From a virus, in IMG/VR virus record IMGVR_UViG_3300042556_001597, positions 1 to 25,044 of that record: a DNA stretch of 25,044 nucleotides; one strand, given 5' to 3'. Below are positions 1-5,909 of the stretch, in pieces (position 1 is the stretch's first letter; the number at the start of each line of letters is the position of its first letter). Position numbers and translations under genes: made by a program. The notes under the pieces are model-generated. The model was given only the letters and a program-made list of their open reading frames with translations, made no database searches and had not been told where the DNA came from.

Positions 1-203
1 TTTATTGCGGATATAAAATGTTCTCTAACGGGTCTCCATATAAAAGTAGTTCCACTATGTACATTTTTTTGTAAATCGGTAATGTCAATTGAAAATGTAG
101 ATATACGATTTTCAACATCCAATCCCTCCAACCAACGGGTTCCGCACTTGAATGGGGCAATGATATCTAATCCGGATTTGAATATGTAACGTTTTAATCC
201 CAT
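1..203 (-). CDS. Sulfotransferase-like protein (N-terminal part, runs off the left edge)
   Basis: The reading frame opens with an ATG at 203 and is still open at base 1, so only about 67 N-terminal residues are visible. Near residue 17 it has PFKCGTRWL, which resembles the 5'-phosphosulfate-binding loop (PKxGTTW) of PAPS-dependent sulfotransferases. Near residue 56 it has FIWRPVREHFISA, which resembles the 3'-phosphate-binding segment (RxPxxRxxSxY). The order and spacing fit a short sulfotransferase-family protein that would transfer sulfate to a glycan or small molecule. The substrate cannot be told. The frame sits directly after a 36-codon membrane gene (4 bp gap). No C-terminal half is visible, so the assignment rests on two motifs. 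Confidence 0.6.
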   Translation of the reverse strand, partial: MGLKRYIFKSGLDIIAPFKCGTRWLEGLDVENRISTFSIDITDLQKNVHSGTTFIWRPVREHFISAI

Positions 204-207
204 ATAG

Positions 208-318
208 TTATTTGTGTTTTATATCCCTTTTAAGACGTTTTAAGTACCATATGGGAAAATATACCACCCAATAGGTAGAAACGACCATTACACCAAAGAA
301 AAGGACTGCCATCATCAT
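208..318 (-). CDS. Tiny membrane protein, 36 aa
   Basis: The gene starts at the first of three consecutive ATG codons (318) and stops with TAA at 208. The product has a hydrophobic stretch (AVLFFGVMVVSTYWVVYF) followed by a basic tail (LKRLKRDIKHK). That is the shape of a single-pass inner-membrane protein with a positively charged cytoplasmic end. It lies four bases ahead of the sulfotransferase-like gene and is probably co-transcribed with it. No family is recognised. It could be a holin-like or host-membrane-acting peptide, but nothing shows this directly. Confidence 0.55.
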   Translation of the reverse strand: MMMAVLFFGVMVVSTYWVVYFPIWYLKRLKRDIKHK

Positions 319-366
319 TATAAGACGTAAATATAATAATATAGTTTTAAGAATTGTTGACACAAC

Positions 367-1407
367 CTATTTATTTAACTTTTTAATTTGTTGTTGTAAT
401 TCTTCTACCTTACTTGCAAGATAGTTTTGATTTTGTGCATCCGTAGTTTGACCTTGTTGTATTCTTTGTTCGATAGATACCCTTTGTTGTTGGATTCTTC
501 TTTCAACTTCTTGATTGGTTTGTGCAATGTCGTCTTCCAATTCTTGTTTTGTATTTTCGACTTCACTCTTAATAGTATTAATAGGATTAGGTTCAACAGA
601 TACTAAATCACTACTTTCTTTCTTCTTAACACTATGATTAGAACCTAAGTCATCTTCATCAGTCTTTGCAACGATATCCTCTATAATAAGACCATAAGTA
701 TTAGGTGTAGGTATCTCTCCGTTAAAGAAGGTATCCTGAATACGATTGAAATCTTTTTTAAGTAAATTTAATTGTTCTCCTAACTCTATGATGAAGGTTT
801 GTAGTTTCTTAGGGTCAAAAATGGTTTCTTGTTGGTCGGTAATAGTTCTAATAGGTACAACGGTATAGTGTGGGCTAACCGATTTATCTACCATTTTAAA
901 GTAGTCTACCACTTCAAATTTATCCGATGGTCTCTCACTCCCCTTATCTAATGTATAATTGATTTGGTCTATTAACTTTTTAGGTATACTATCTACTACT
1001 CCGTTCTCACTATCATTGATATAAGAAATATCCACCACACCTGCTTGTCTATTTTGAAACTCTCTACCATCTATAATACCTTGTAGTTTGGTTACATCTA
1101 ATTCAATAATCTTAATTGTTTTACCCATAACCACTTCTTTCTTCTTAACCTTTATCTGGCCATTTTCTACTATATCGTAATGTGGGTTCTTTGAATCTTT
1201 TATATTGTTAAGGGTTTGTTGAGAACATAAATAATCCCCACCTATCTTTACTATAATACCATTTGCCTTAATAACGGGTTTAAGATTATTAAGTGGTGTA
1301 CCAATAGGTAGATAAATAGGTTTGATATCTTTTGATGCAGATATCTTCCATTGTGCACCTTCATTTGTATACCTTTCCGGATTTTGATTTATTTGTTTAA
1401 TACTCAT
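367..1407 (-). CDS. Unknown protein with C-terminal coiled coil, 346 aa
   Basis: This is one of the largest genes in the window. The first ~240 residues look like mixed alpha/beta structure without a motif I recognise. A charged linker (about 245-265) leads into a long glutamine- and glutamate-rich coiled coil (about 275-346) with VERRIQQQRVSIEQRIQQG and VEELQQQIKKL. The ATG at 1407 overlaps the end of the upstream gene by 11 bases, which supports this start. A structural or scaffold-type phage protein is possible because of the coiled coil, but its neighbours are small accessory genes. No enzymatic residues stand out. Confidence 0.75.
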   Translation of the reverse strand: MSIKQINQNPERYTNEGAQWKISASKDIKPIYLPIGTPLNNLKPVIKANGIIVKIGGDYLCSQQTLNNIKDSKNPHYDIVENGQIKVKKKEVVMGKTIKIIELDVTKLQGIIDGREFQNRQAGVVDISYINDSENGVVDSIPKKLIDQINYTLDKGSERPSDKFEVVDYFKMVDKSVSPHYTVVPIRTITDQQETIFDPKKLQTFIIELGEQLNLLKKDFNRIQDTFFNGEIPTPNTYGLIIEDIVAKTDEDDLGSNHSVKKKESSDLVSVEPNPINTIKSEVENTKQELEDDIAQTNQEVERRIQQQRVSIEQRIQQGQTTDAQNQNYLASKVEELQQQIKKLNK

Positions 1408-1699
1408 TCGTAATTTCTTTAAATGCCTTTCTATATAACCTTAATTCATCTTTAATAGTAGATTTACGATTTACTTGTATGTCGTATATCTTTCTTTGTA
1501 GTTCTTTATACAATCCCATTTCTATACAATCCGTTATTATATAGTTAATAGATAAATGTTTTTTATATCCATTATATTCCGAAACGTCTTTGAACTCATC
1601 TTTCACTTCATCTAAAGGTTGTGTTTTAAATATTCTTGCAACCCCAATAGATGTTCCGTATTCTTTTGCAACTCTATTAAAGACTTCTTCTTTTAACAT
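1397..1699 (-). CDS. Hypothetical protein, 100 aa
   Basis: The product looks mostly helical, with a basic central part (KKHLSINYIITDCIEMGLYK) and a C-terminal helix rich in Lys, Arg and Glu. A segment at about residues 8-20 (RVAKEYGTSIGVARIF) could be a helix-turn-helix-like pair, but this is weak. The ATG is at 1699; the end overlaps the start of the coiled-coil gene by 11 bases and the beginning sits one base after the upstream stop, so translational coupling is likely. Function unknown. Confidence 0.65.
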   Translation of the reverse strand: MLKEEVFNRVAKEYGTSIGVARIFKTQPLDEVKDEFKDVSEYNGYKKHLSINYIITDCIEMGLYKELQRKIYDIQVNRKSTIKDELRLYRKAFKEITNEY

Positions 1700-1700
1700 G

Positions 1701-1895
1701 TTAGTTCTTTTTAATAGGTATAGGAACGACTACTTTCTTTTTCATTGCAAGAGGTATATTACTTCTATCTTCGACTGAACCTATTGGCCCATAGAATGCG
1801 TTACCACATCTTGTTAGATAATCTTCATCACTTTCATTGGGAAGTCTTTCACAATGTCCTTCGTATACCTGTAATAATAATTCTTTAAGTTTCAT
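1701..1895 (-). CDS. Hypothetical protein, 64 aa
   Basis: A short protein with an N-terminal helix (MKLKELLLQVYEGHCERLP), an acidic turn (NESDEDYLTRCGNAF) and a basic C-terminus (KKKVVVPIPIKKN). It begins at ATG 1895, just downstream of the terminator hairpin at 1919-1945. It must therefore be transcribed either by read-through or from a promoter in that small gap. It is followed after one base by the next gene. No family recognised. Confidence 0.55.
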   Translation of the reverse strand: MKLKELLLQVYEGHCERLPNESDEDYLTRCGNAFYGPIGSVEDRSNIPLAMKKKVVVPIPIKKN

Positions 1896-1918
1896 ACACC
1901 AATAAATATCTTTGAATT

Positions 1919-1945
1919 AAAAAACCCCCACTATGTAGTGAGGGT
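1919..1945 (-). terminator. Rho-independent terminator after the 36-aa gene
   Basis: On the minus strand the sequence ACCCTCACTA-CA-TAGTGGGGGT can form a stem of eight or nine pairs with a small loop and one G-T pair. Six T residues follow immediately (1924 down to 1919). It lies nine bases past the stop of the small gene at 1954-2064. Confidence 0.8.
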
Positions 1946-1953
1946 CTCCGTCT

Positions 1954-2064
1954 TTATTTACTTAAGAACTTTTTACCGAAATTAATAAGATGTGGTACTA
2001 CCAACCATCCTACTACTACACCCACTACGAATTGTAATGAGAATACGAAATCAAATACTACCAT
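1954..2064 (-). CDS. Tiny membrane protein, 36 aa
   Basis: ATG at 2064, TAA at 1954. The product has one hydrophobic segment (FSLQFVVGVVVGWLVVPHLI) with glycine spacing and a short basic tail (FGKKFLSK), typical of a single-pass membrane peptide. A clear terminator follows its stop, which supports a real 3' end of a transcript. The region upstream contains no other gene for 340 bases, so this peptide may share a promoter with the structured RNA region or have its own. Function unknown. Confidence 0.6.
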   Translation of the reverse strand: MVVFDFVFSLQFVVGVVVGWLVVPHLINFGKKFLSK

Positions 2065-2404
2065 TTTCGTTTTGTTTAAGTTAGAAAATAAGTCAACCTG
2101 TTCCGATATCGTACTAATAAATATAACTTAAGTAAAAGAAAAACACTTAATTCAGTTATGTGTGTATCATACATCATGTCAAAATTGCTCCTATACACAA
2201 AAAAATTGACCCCGGTATTCGCACGTATCCGACCCGATTTTACGCAACTCGTTTTTGCCTAGTTACACGAAACTCGACGGGTTCAATCGGGCAGAATGAG
2301 CACAAAGAAACCGATAGCTCTTTTACCTGCTATCGGCTCATCCTTTTCAGGAGCTTCTTTGTAACCATTAAAAAATAAAAATATGAAACTAAACCAAACT
2401 TCTA
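2065..2404. other. 340-base gap without a protein gene
   Basis: No start codon on either strand opens a convincing frame here. Plus-strand frames exist, but they run through the inverted repeats and have phage-untypical composition. The stretch 2200-2345 is visibly richer in G and C than its surroundings and holds the nested inverted repeats described in the ncRNA entry. The part 2065-2190 is AT-rich and should include the promoter or leader of the 36-aa gene at 1954-2064; I could not place its elements. Confidence 0.6.
2199..2362 (-). ncRNA. Candidate structured non-coding RNA
   Basis: Several inverted repeats nest here. An outer stem ACAAAGAA (2302-2309) / TTCTTTGT (2355-2362) encloses two hairpins: CCGATAGC (2311-2318) / GCTATCGG (2329-2336), and TCCT (2341-2344) / AGGA (2349-2352), whose loop reads GAAA on the minus strand. 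Together they would make a three-way junction. Further along, CCCGATT (2233-2239) can pair with AATCGGG (2285-2291), or its overlapping ACCCG (2232-2236) with CGGGT (2278-2282); these exclude each other. A run of seven T on the minus strand (2205-2199) follows. The minus strand is preferred because of the GNRA-like loop, the T run and the direction of all neighbours. The family is not recognised. It could be a regulatory leader of the gene at 1954-2064 or a separate small RNA. Confidence 0.45.
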
Positions 2405-2623
2405 TTAATATAATCGAGATACCCATTTAGGGTAGTTATGATATTGTTGCATGAGTTCATTACTTCTATAATCTTTCACTTCTACTCTTGCACCTATATT
2501 CATTTCTTTACACCAGTTTTGAAATTCTATATCTGCCATAACTTTCTCTCTTTCTTTCTCTATACTGGTATACTTCTCTATGTCTATACTATGTACTATA
2601 TCTTGCATTGTAATACTATTCAT
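2405..2623 (-). CDS. Hypothetical protein, 72 aa
   Basis: ATG at 2623, TAA at 2405. The product looks helical with many charged residues in the first half (EKYTSIEKEREKVMAD) and aromatic residues at the end (YHNYPKWVSRLY). The start is preceded by AAATAAATTCAGTTAA, a stretch that recurs almost unchanged upstream of the gene starting at 8260. It is the last gene before the structured RNA region. No family recognised. Confidence 0.55.
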   Translation of the reverse strand: MNSITMQDIVHSIDIEKYTSIEKEREKVMADIEFQNWCKEMNIGARVEVKDYRSNELMQQYHNYPKWVSRLY

Positions 2624-2660
2624 AACTTAACTGAATTTATTTTTATTAAGATTGTCCGAA

Positions 2661-2891
2661 TTAAGCTTGTGCTTTCGGGGGTTGTTGTGTGAATATTTGT
2701 TTTAGATATTCATCTTCATCCTCTATGTCCTGCTCTGTTATTTCATTATATCTTTCTAATAACTTAATTGCGGACCTGATTTCATTCAATTGTTCAGACG
2801 CAGACCACTTAGGTTTGCCATCTTGCAGTCCTTTAATCTTCTTCATTAATACTATCTCGTCTGCTTTAAGTTTTTTGATTGCGTAATCCAT
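2661..2891 (-). CDS. Hypothetical helical protein, 76 aa
   Basis: The sequence suggests two or three helices: MDYAIKKLKADEIVLMKKI, a turn around DGKPKWSASE, then LNEIRSAIKLLERYNEI, with an acidic tail (EDEDEYLKQ). The pattern is coiled-coil-like. ATG is at 2891; its first 40 bases overlap the 3' end of the zincin gene in another frame. The overlap is long for this region, so the zincin's end or this start could be slightly different. Function unknown. Confidence 0.6.
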   Translation of the reverse strand: MDYAIKKLKADEIVLMKKIKGLQDGKPKWSASEQLNEIRSAIKLLERYNEITEQDIEDEDEYLKQIFTQQPPKAQA

Positions 2892-3286
2892 TTGTTATTT
2901 TGTTTTATATGTGTCCAACACTCTTTTGTGTATTTATCTTCGTTTCTTCTTGCTGCCCTTTCGTATGGGTTTCGACTATACGAACCAGGGTATTTATAAT
3001 ATTTTGTTCTAATTGGTTGTAATTGATGTGTCCATTCGTGAATGCAAGTTTGTATTAATTCTCTTACATCAGCACATTGGTCCCAGTATATCCATATTTC
3101 GTTATCGTCTGCATCATATGCTCCACAATCCATATCTTCATATCCTTTCACTATGTTCCAGATTGGTTCAAACTTTTTTCGTTTGTTCACTCCTAAATGT
3201 TTTTTGCACCACCTAAGAGCCATATTACTTATACTTACAGCAGGAGCACGACCTAACGCTTGCACCTTAGTGTTTAAATAAATCAT
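2852..3286 (-). CDS. Zincin metallopeptidase-like protein (HEWTH), 144 aa
   Basis: The protein contains CIHEWTHQ (HExxH at about residues 83-87) and, about 19 residues further, NPYERAAR, whose Glu (109) is placed like the third zinc ligand of a gluzincin. His83, His87 and Glu109 would bind zinc and Glu84 would activate water. The hydrophobic stretch before it (ADVRELIQTC) fits the active-site helix. Small HExxH proteins with NPYE are seen in tailed phages, usually without known substrate. The ATG at 3286 directly follows the tRNA/terminator unit. There is no signal peptide, so it acts in the cytoplasm if active. The C-terminus overlaps the next gene by 40 bases. Confidence 0.75.
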   Translation of the reverse strand: MIYLNTKVQALGRAPAVSISNMALRWCKKHLGVNKRKKFEPIWNIVKGYEDMDCGAYDADDNEIWIYWDQCADVRELIQTCIHEWTHQLQPIRTKYYKYPGSYSRNPYERAARRNEDKYTKECWTHIKQNNKWITQSKNLKQTR

Positions 3287-3304
3287 TTGTGTTTGTTTAG
3301 TTAT

Positions 3305-3334
3305 AAAAAAAGTGGCACTATTGGGATGCCACTT
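3305..3334 (-). terminator. Rho-independent terminator after the tRNA
   Basis: On the minus strand AAGTGGCA and TGCCACTT form an eight-base stem around a nine-base loop, followed by seven T residues. It lies 82 bases past the 3' end of the tRNA-like gene and would end the transcript that starts at the promoter 3940-3970. Confidence 0.85.
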
Positions 3335-3354
3335 CTATTGATATCAAAGCTTTG

Positions 3355-3393
3355 TTTGTAAAGTAAATCGGAGAATAACCATTTGTAAAGTAA
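3355..3393. repeat. Two direct copies of TTTGTAAAGTAA
   Basis: The 12-mer TTTGTAAAGTAA occurs at 3355-3366 and again at 3382-3393, in the spacer between the tRNA 3' end and the terminator. The 27-base period is not a whole number of codons of any gene here. It may be a trailer element or simply a small duplication. Confidence 0.5.
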
Positions 3394-3415
3394 CCAATAT
3401 GCTTTTGATATATAG

Positions 3416-3488
3416 AGCGGTGGTGTGGACTTGAACCACAACCTCTCACCTGGAGGGTAAGTATGCTAACACATTACACCACCACCGC
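3416..3488 (-). tRNA. tRNA-Gly(TCC)-like gene, non-canonical loops
   Basis: The 73 bases fold as a tRNA on the minus strand. The acceptor stem is GCGGTGG/CCACCGC with T as discriminator base, the D stem is GTGT/ATAC, and the T arm is TGTGG-TTCAAGT-CCACA. The variable loop is GAGGT. The anticodon arm is odd. TTACC/GGTGA pairs perfectly but leaves only a five-base loop CTCCA; the seven-base alternative, CTTAC/GTGAG around CCTCCAG, puts TCC at the anticodon but has C instead of the invariant U33. A U73 discriminator fits glycine. A CCA (Trp) reading would need two mismatched stem pairs. The D loop separates the usual GG by a T. No CCA end is encoded. The gene may be active, or a degraded or decoy tRNA. 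Confidence 0.75.
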
Positions 3489-3519
3489 TACATTGATACG
3501 AGCTCTATGCCCGTATTAA

Positions 3520-3834
3520 TTATTTTACTACTGATGTAGTGTCTGCTACTGGAGCAACTACCGCTGTATCAACTTTTGTAGTATCTACTGCAGTTGAATC
3601 ACTTTTAACTTCAGTTGAAGCCGTTCCACATGCTACCATACCCAAAGTTAACACTAATGCCATAGCACCTACTTTTGCTTTATTCAAAATAGATGATAAA
3701 CGCTTTGCGTTGTAAAGAGCTTTAGTTGTATAAAAGTCTCTCTTTTGCTCACTAATTGTAGTAGCCGCTTCGTTTAAGTTGTTAACTAATTCTGTTACCT
3801 GATAGTTTACCTTTGTTGCAATTTTCTTTGCCAT
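3520..3834 (-). CDS. Membrane protein with internal lipobox, 104 aa
   Basis: Residues 1-55 are amphipathic and basic, residues 56-68 are hydrophobic (VGAMALVLTLGMVA) and end in a lipobox-like MVAC-GT with Cys69. The tail is a low-complexity Thr/Val/Asp/Ser segment. From ATG 3834 the lipobox is too deep for a normal lipoprotein signal. From the internal ATG at 3663 (Met58) the product would be a compact lipoprotein with a short signal peptide. Both starts may be used. The gene has its own promoter (3940-3970) about 100 bases upstream and is followed by the tRNA and a terminator. Role unknown; an envelope-located or superinfection-exclusion protein would fit. Confidence 0.7.
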   Translation of the reverse strand: MAKKIATKVNYQVTELVNNLNEAATTISEQKRDFYTTKALYNAKRLSSILNKAKVGAMALVLTLGMVACGTASTEVKSDSTAVDTTKVDTAVVAPVADTTSVVK

Positions 3835-3939
3835 AATTGTTTTTTGCTTCCCATTAAGTTATTAATTATTCAAACTCCATATAGGCGGGTCGCTTTTACC
3901 TATGCTTCGTTTGTAAGTTTATTTCGTTGTTGTTATATA

Positions 3940-3970
3940 CAATATACGAAAAATATTTTGATTTGCCAAA
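3940..3970 (-). promoter_or_regulatory. Promoter P1 (TTTG / TATATT type)
   Basis: On the minus strand the site reads TTTGGCAAA, 12 bases, then TCGTATATTG. TTTG to TATATT spacing is 20 bases, close to the -33/-7 promoter of Bacteroidota. The same 31-base arrangement occurs at 13730-13760 and 16540-16570. It would drive the lipoprotein gene and the tRNA. A leader of about 100 bases lies between it and the start at 3834. Confidence 0.7.
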
Positions 3971-3971
3971 T

Positions 3972-4361
3972 TTATTTTATTATGATACCATATCCACCAC
4001 TATTGGTATTAGTTCTAAACCAATTCCAATCTTCATCACTATAAAACCGGTCCCAATTAGGGCCTTTACTCAATCCCTTACGACCATTGTATTGGATAAC
4101 TCCGATATCTTTTAAGTTCTTGTGTATCGTTGAATAGTATCCGTTTACTTTCACTTCATTCAATCTACCATCTTCAATTAACATTTCCCTAATGATTGCA
4201 GACCACGATGGTTTACTCATTAACTCCATTACAGTGTAAAGGTGTTTATATACTTTTGCAATCATTCGTTTGTTTGCTGAATCATATCCTACCTTTTCAA
4301 CCCAAATATCATTGGGAGAATCTATTGGATGTTGTAAGTGTGTTGGTATATTTACTATCAT
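3972..4361 (-). CDS. Hypothetical protein, possible winged-helix fold, 129 aa
   Basis: The middle part (about 50-105) has the rhythm of a winged helix: helix SAIIREMLIEDG, then LNEVKVNGYYSTIHKNLKDIG, then a hairpin VIQYNGRKGLSKGPNW. This is a pattern reading only. The C-terminus is aromatic and glycine-rich (DWNWFRTNTNSGGYGIIIK). The start at 4361 has the context CAATAATATG. The gene ends right at promoter P1. It could be a DNA-binding regulator, but a true family is not recognised. Confidence 0.65.
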   Translation of the reverse strand: MIVNIPTHLQHPIDSPNDIWVEKVGYDSANKRMIAKVYKHLYTVMELMSKPSWSAIIREMLIEDGRLNEVKVNGYYSTIHKNLKDIGVIQYNGRKGLSKGPNWDRFYSDEDWNWFRTNTNSGGYGIIIK

Positions 4362-4385
4362 ATTATTGTTTTATATTTTATTTAA

Positions 4386-4538
4386 TTAGTCACGTCCATT
4401 CCATTTGAAGCCATACTTTTTATTCATATAGGCTACCCATTGCTTGTCCGTTCTTTTATCTGGGTGTTCACCTCTAAAGAACATTGAATCACTACCAGCT
4501 TGAATTAATTTTACTTTCTTTACTTTTTTAGTACTCAT
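4386..4538 (-). CDS. Small basic protein, 50 aa
   Basis: ATG at 4538, TAA at 4386. The first ten residues are lysine-rich (MSTKKVKKVK), followed by LIQAGSDSMFFRGEHPDKRT and a tryptophan/lysine-rich end (YMNKKYGFKWNGRD). It fills the gap between two neighbours with spacings of 13 and 24 bases. Its start resembles those of the next two genes (MSKK, MSK), which suggests common origin of this group or shared initiation signals. Function unknown; nucleic-acid binding is possible from its charge. Confidence 0.6.
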   Translation of the reverse strand: MSTKKVKKVKLIQAGSDSMFFRGEHPDKRTDKQWVAYMNKKYGFKWNGRD

Positions 4539-4551
4539 ATTTCGGTTTTAA

Positions 4552-4923
4552 TTATTTATCAGTATCTTCAGGTCTCTTTGCGTTCATATCCCTTAATGAC
4601 GCATCCATTGTAGTTGCAATATCCACATCCACTAATTCACTTAACTCCTTTGAAGCAAGTAATTCTTTTTTATCCTTTTTAGATAGGACGTTCTTAATCA
4701 ATGAGGTTTCTAACTTATTCATCTTTGTATCGGTTTCAATTTCACCTACATACTTTCTAACTGACTCCTCGTCGACAAAGATACGAGGTCTATCCATTTT
4801 AGGACCTGACAACTCAATCACTTCATAGATGTGCTTACCATCACCAAAGTTGAACTTCTTATTCTTAACTACGGCTTTATAACCTCTCTTACCTAATTTA
4901 ATTTCTTTTAATTTCTTACTCAT
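4552..4923 (-). CDS. Hypothetical protein, paralogue of the gene at 5604-5867, 123 aa
   Basis: The N-terminal third is basic. The core (about 30-70) reads IYEVIELSGPK, then RIFVDEESVRKYV, then ETDTKM. The gene at 5604-5867 has FEVFKVTGPK, FFSSRKDANEYI and HTDTKM in the same order and spacing, so both carry the same small domain of two strands and a helix. The C-terminal half is helical and charged and is not shared. ATG at 4923. Function unknown. Confidence 0.7.
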   Translation of the reverse strand: MSKKLKEIKLGKRGYKAVVKNKKFNFGDGKHIYEVIELSGPKMDRPRIFVDEESVRKYVGEIETDTKMNKLETSLIKNVLSKKDKKELLASKELSELVDVDIATTMDASLRDMNAKRPEDTDK

Positions 4924-4926
4924 ACT

Positions 4927-4986
4927 TTACTTTTTAATATTTTTAATAACTTCGTTTATTGGATACCAGGGTATGTGTCGTTTCAT
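4927..4986 (-). CDS. Possible 19-aa peptide
   Basis: The frame MKRHIPWYPINEVIKNIKK fills the space between two genes exactly: its ATG (4986) shares the last base of the upstream stop codon (TAATG), and its TAA lies four bases before the next start. Such overlaps are the rule in this region and suggest translation by coupling. It is very short and could be chance. Confidence 0.35.
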   Translation of the reverse strand: MKRHIPWYPINEVIKNIKK

Positions 4987-5168
4987 TATTGATAATTTAA
5001 ATTTAATTCCCAATTTAATATCCTATACATCTCTAATTCTTTACACTTATGTTTAACCGATTGACTCAGCTGGACAAAGGATGACTTGCGGTCTTTCTTC
5101 AAAGGTTTAATTTCTCCTAACCTTGTTAAGTTAGTAGTGCGACCTAATTGATATCTATACTTTGACAT
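4986..5168 (-). CDS. Small basic protein, 60 aa
   Basis: ATG at 5168. The product is rich in Lys and Arg (KPLKKDRKSS, KHKCKELEMYR) with a terminal aromatic patch (LNWELNLNYQ). A helix pair is likely. It lies ten bases after the GIY-YIG gene and may be coupled to the 19-codon frame downstream through TAATG. No family recognised. Confidence 0.55.
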   Translation of the reverse strand: MSKYRYQLGRTTNLTRLGEIKPLKKDRKSSFVQLSQSVKHKCKELEMYRILNWELNLNYQ

Positions 5169-5178
5169 ACTTTAATTT

Positions 5179-5496
5179 TTAGTGTGTTGAATTTAATTCG
5201 TAGTGGAACTTTTGTAATTGTTTTGTTTCGTATTGGTGTGCCTGAGCTTTACCTCTTACTATCTTTAAGATAAACAATTCATATACCGATTGACAATGTT
5301 CTCTCATATCGTTATACAAAGCCCAATTCTTATTCTCTTTACGAGCTCTACTGAAATGTTTTTGTAACCTTAACTTAGCAGAGTAGTGGAAACGACGCCC
5401 TATTGCCGCAGTAACTCCGATATAACTCTTGCCGTTTTCGGTATTGACTATTTCGTATATTATGTGGTTTCTATCGTTTCGTTTCTTTCTATTCAT
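5179..5496 (-). CDS. GIY-YIG nuclease-like protein, 105 aa
   Basis: The sequence has the two signature strands of the GIY-YIG fold: HIIYEIVNTENGKSYIGVT, with Tyr14 and Tyr25-Ile-Gly. A basic helix with Arg34/35 follows, and Glu90 (QYETKQL) is placed like the catalytic metal-binding Glu. Family members cut DNA by a single metal ion; free-standing copies in phages are often homing endonucleases or host-DNA nucleases. At 105 residues this is a bare catalytic domain with no DNA-binding extension. No intron or interrupted gene is visible next to it. The ATG at 5496 sits one base beyond the stop of the small membrane gene upstream. Confidence 0.75.
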   Translation of the reverse strand: MNRKKRNDRNHIIYEIVNTENGKSYIGVTAAIGRRFHYSAKLRLQKHFSRARKENKNWALYNDMREHCQSVYELFILKIVRGKAQAHQYETKQLQKFHYELNSTH

Positions 5497-5497
5497 A

Positions 5498-5602
5498 CTA
5501 TTTCTTTTTAAATGTGTCGATAATGGTTTTGATTAATGCGTATACAAATACACTTAAAAATCCTATTACTACTAATTCGCCTATTGTTATTGTATCATTC
5601 AT
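5498..5602 (-). CDS. Tiny membrane protein, 34 aa
   Basis: ATG at 5602, TAG at 5498. The product is one hydrophobic helix (ELVVIGFLSVFVYALIKTII) with a short acidic start and a FKKK end, so the C-terminus should face the cytoplasm. One base separates its stop from both neighbours' signals, which supports translation. No family. Confidence 0.55.
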   Translation of the reverse strand: MNDTITIGELVVIGFLSVFVYALIKTIIDTFKKK

Positions 5603-5603
5603 A

Positions 5604-5867
5604 TTATATAGTTTTAATTGGTAACTTAATATTTTCTATTCGTTTGATTTCTTTGAACACATCAGCAACTGACATTTTCGTATCGGTATGTCGTTTGATA
5701 TATTCGTTAGCATCCTTACGACTACTAAAGAACTTTTTAAAACCTTTAGGACCTGTTACTTTAAATACCTCAAAGGTAGTGGGTTCAAAGTTTTCGGACT
5801 TCATTCTTAATACTCTATTGACTTTCTTAATAGAGTAATTACTTTTTACATTTACTTTACTTTTCAT
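5604..5867 (-). CDS. Hypothetical protein, paralogue of the gene at 4552-4923, 87 aa
   Basis: The core matches the 4552-4923 product: FEVFKVTGPKGFKKFF corresponds to YEVIELSGPKMDRPRIF, and the following helix ends in HTDTKM in both. The protein is basic at its N-terminus and in the GPKGFKKF turn. The two paralogues are about 700 bases apart, separated by a nuclease-like gene and small proteins. Start ATG at 5867. Function unknown. Confidence 0.65.
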   Translation of the reverse strand: MKSKVNVKSNYSIKKVNRVLRMKSENFEPTTFEVFKVTGPKGFKKFFSSRKDANEYIKRHTDTKMSVADVFKEIKRIENIKLPIKTI

Positions 5868-5909
5868 ATACTTTACATTTTAAGGGTTATTAACTAAAAT
5901 AGTGTTAGA

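Noticed and set aside
86-125. Fourth copy of the 31-base promoter (ATATACGATTTT)
   Set aside because: It lies inside the sulfotransferase-like gene and the TTTGG element is missing at the proper distance.
2270-2300. T-arm of a second tRNA (GGTTCAATC)
   Set aside because: The flanking bases do not form the five-pair stem, and no acceptor or anticodon arm fits.
2200-2362. Hammerhead or other self-cleaving ribozyme
   Set aside because: A GAAAC and a GATGAG occur, but the CUGANGA core and the required stem order are missing on both strands.
2160-2378. Plus-strand frame of 72 codons
   Set aside because: It runs through the nested inverted repeats, lies on the opposite strand to every other gene, and has no recognisable motif. 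The structured RNA reading explains the sequence better.
3416-3488. tRNA-Trp(CCA) reading
   Set aside because: It keeps U33 in a seven-base loop but needs two mismatches in the anticodon stem, and the T discriminator base fits glycine better.
5179-5496. Homing endonuclease inside an intron
   Set aside because: The GIY-YIG domain is clear, but the neighbours are complete small genes and no split gene or intron core is visible.
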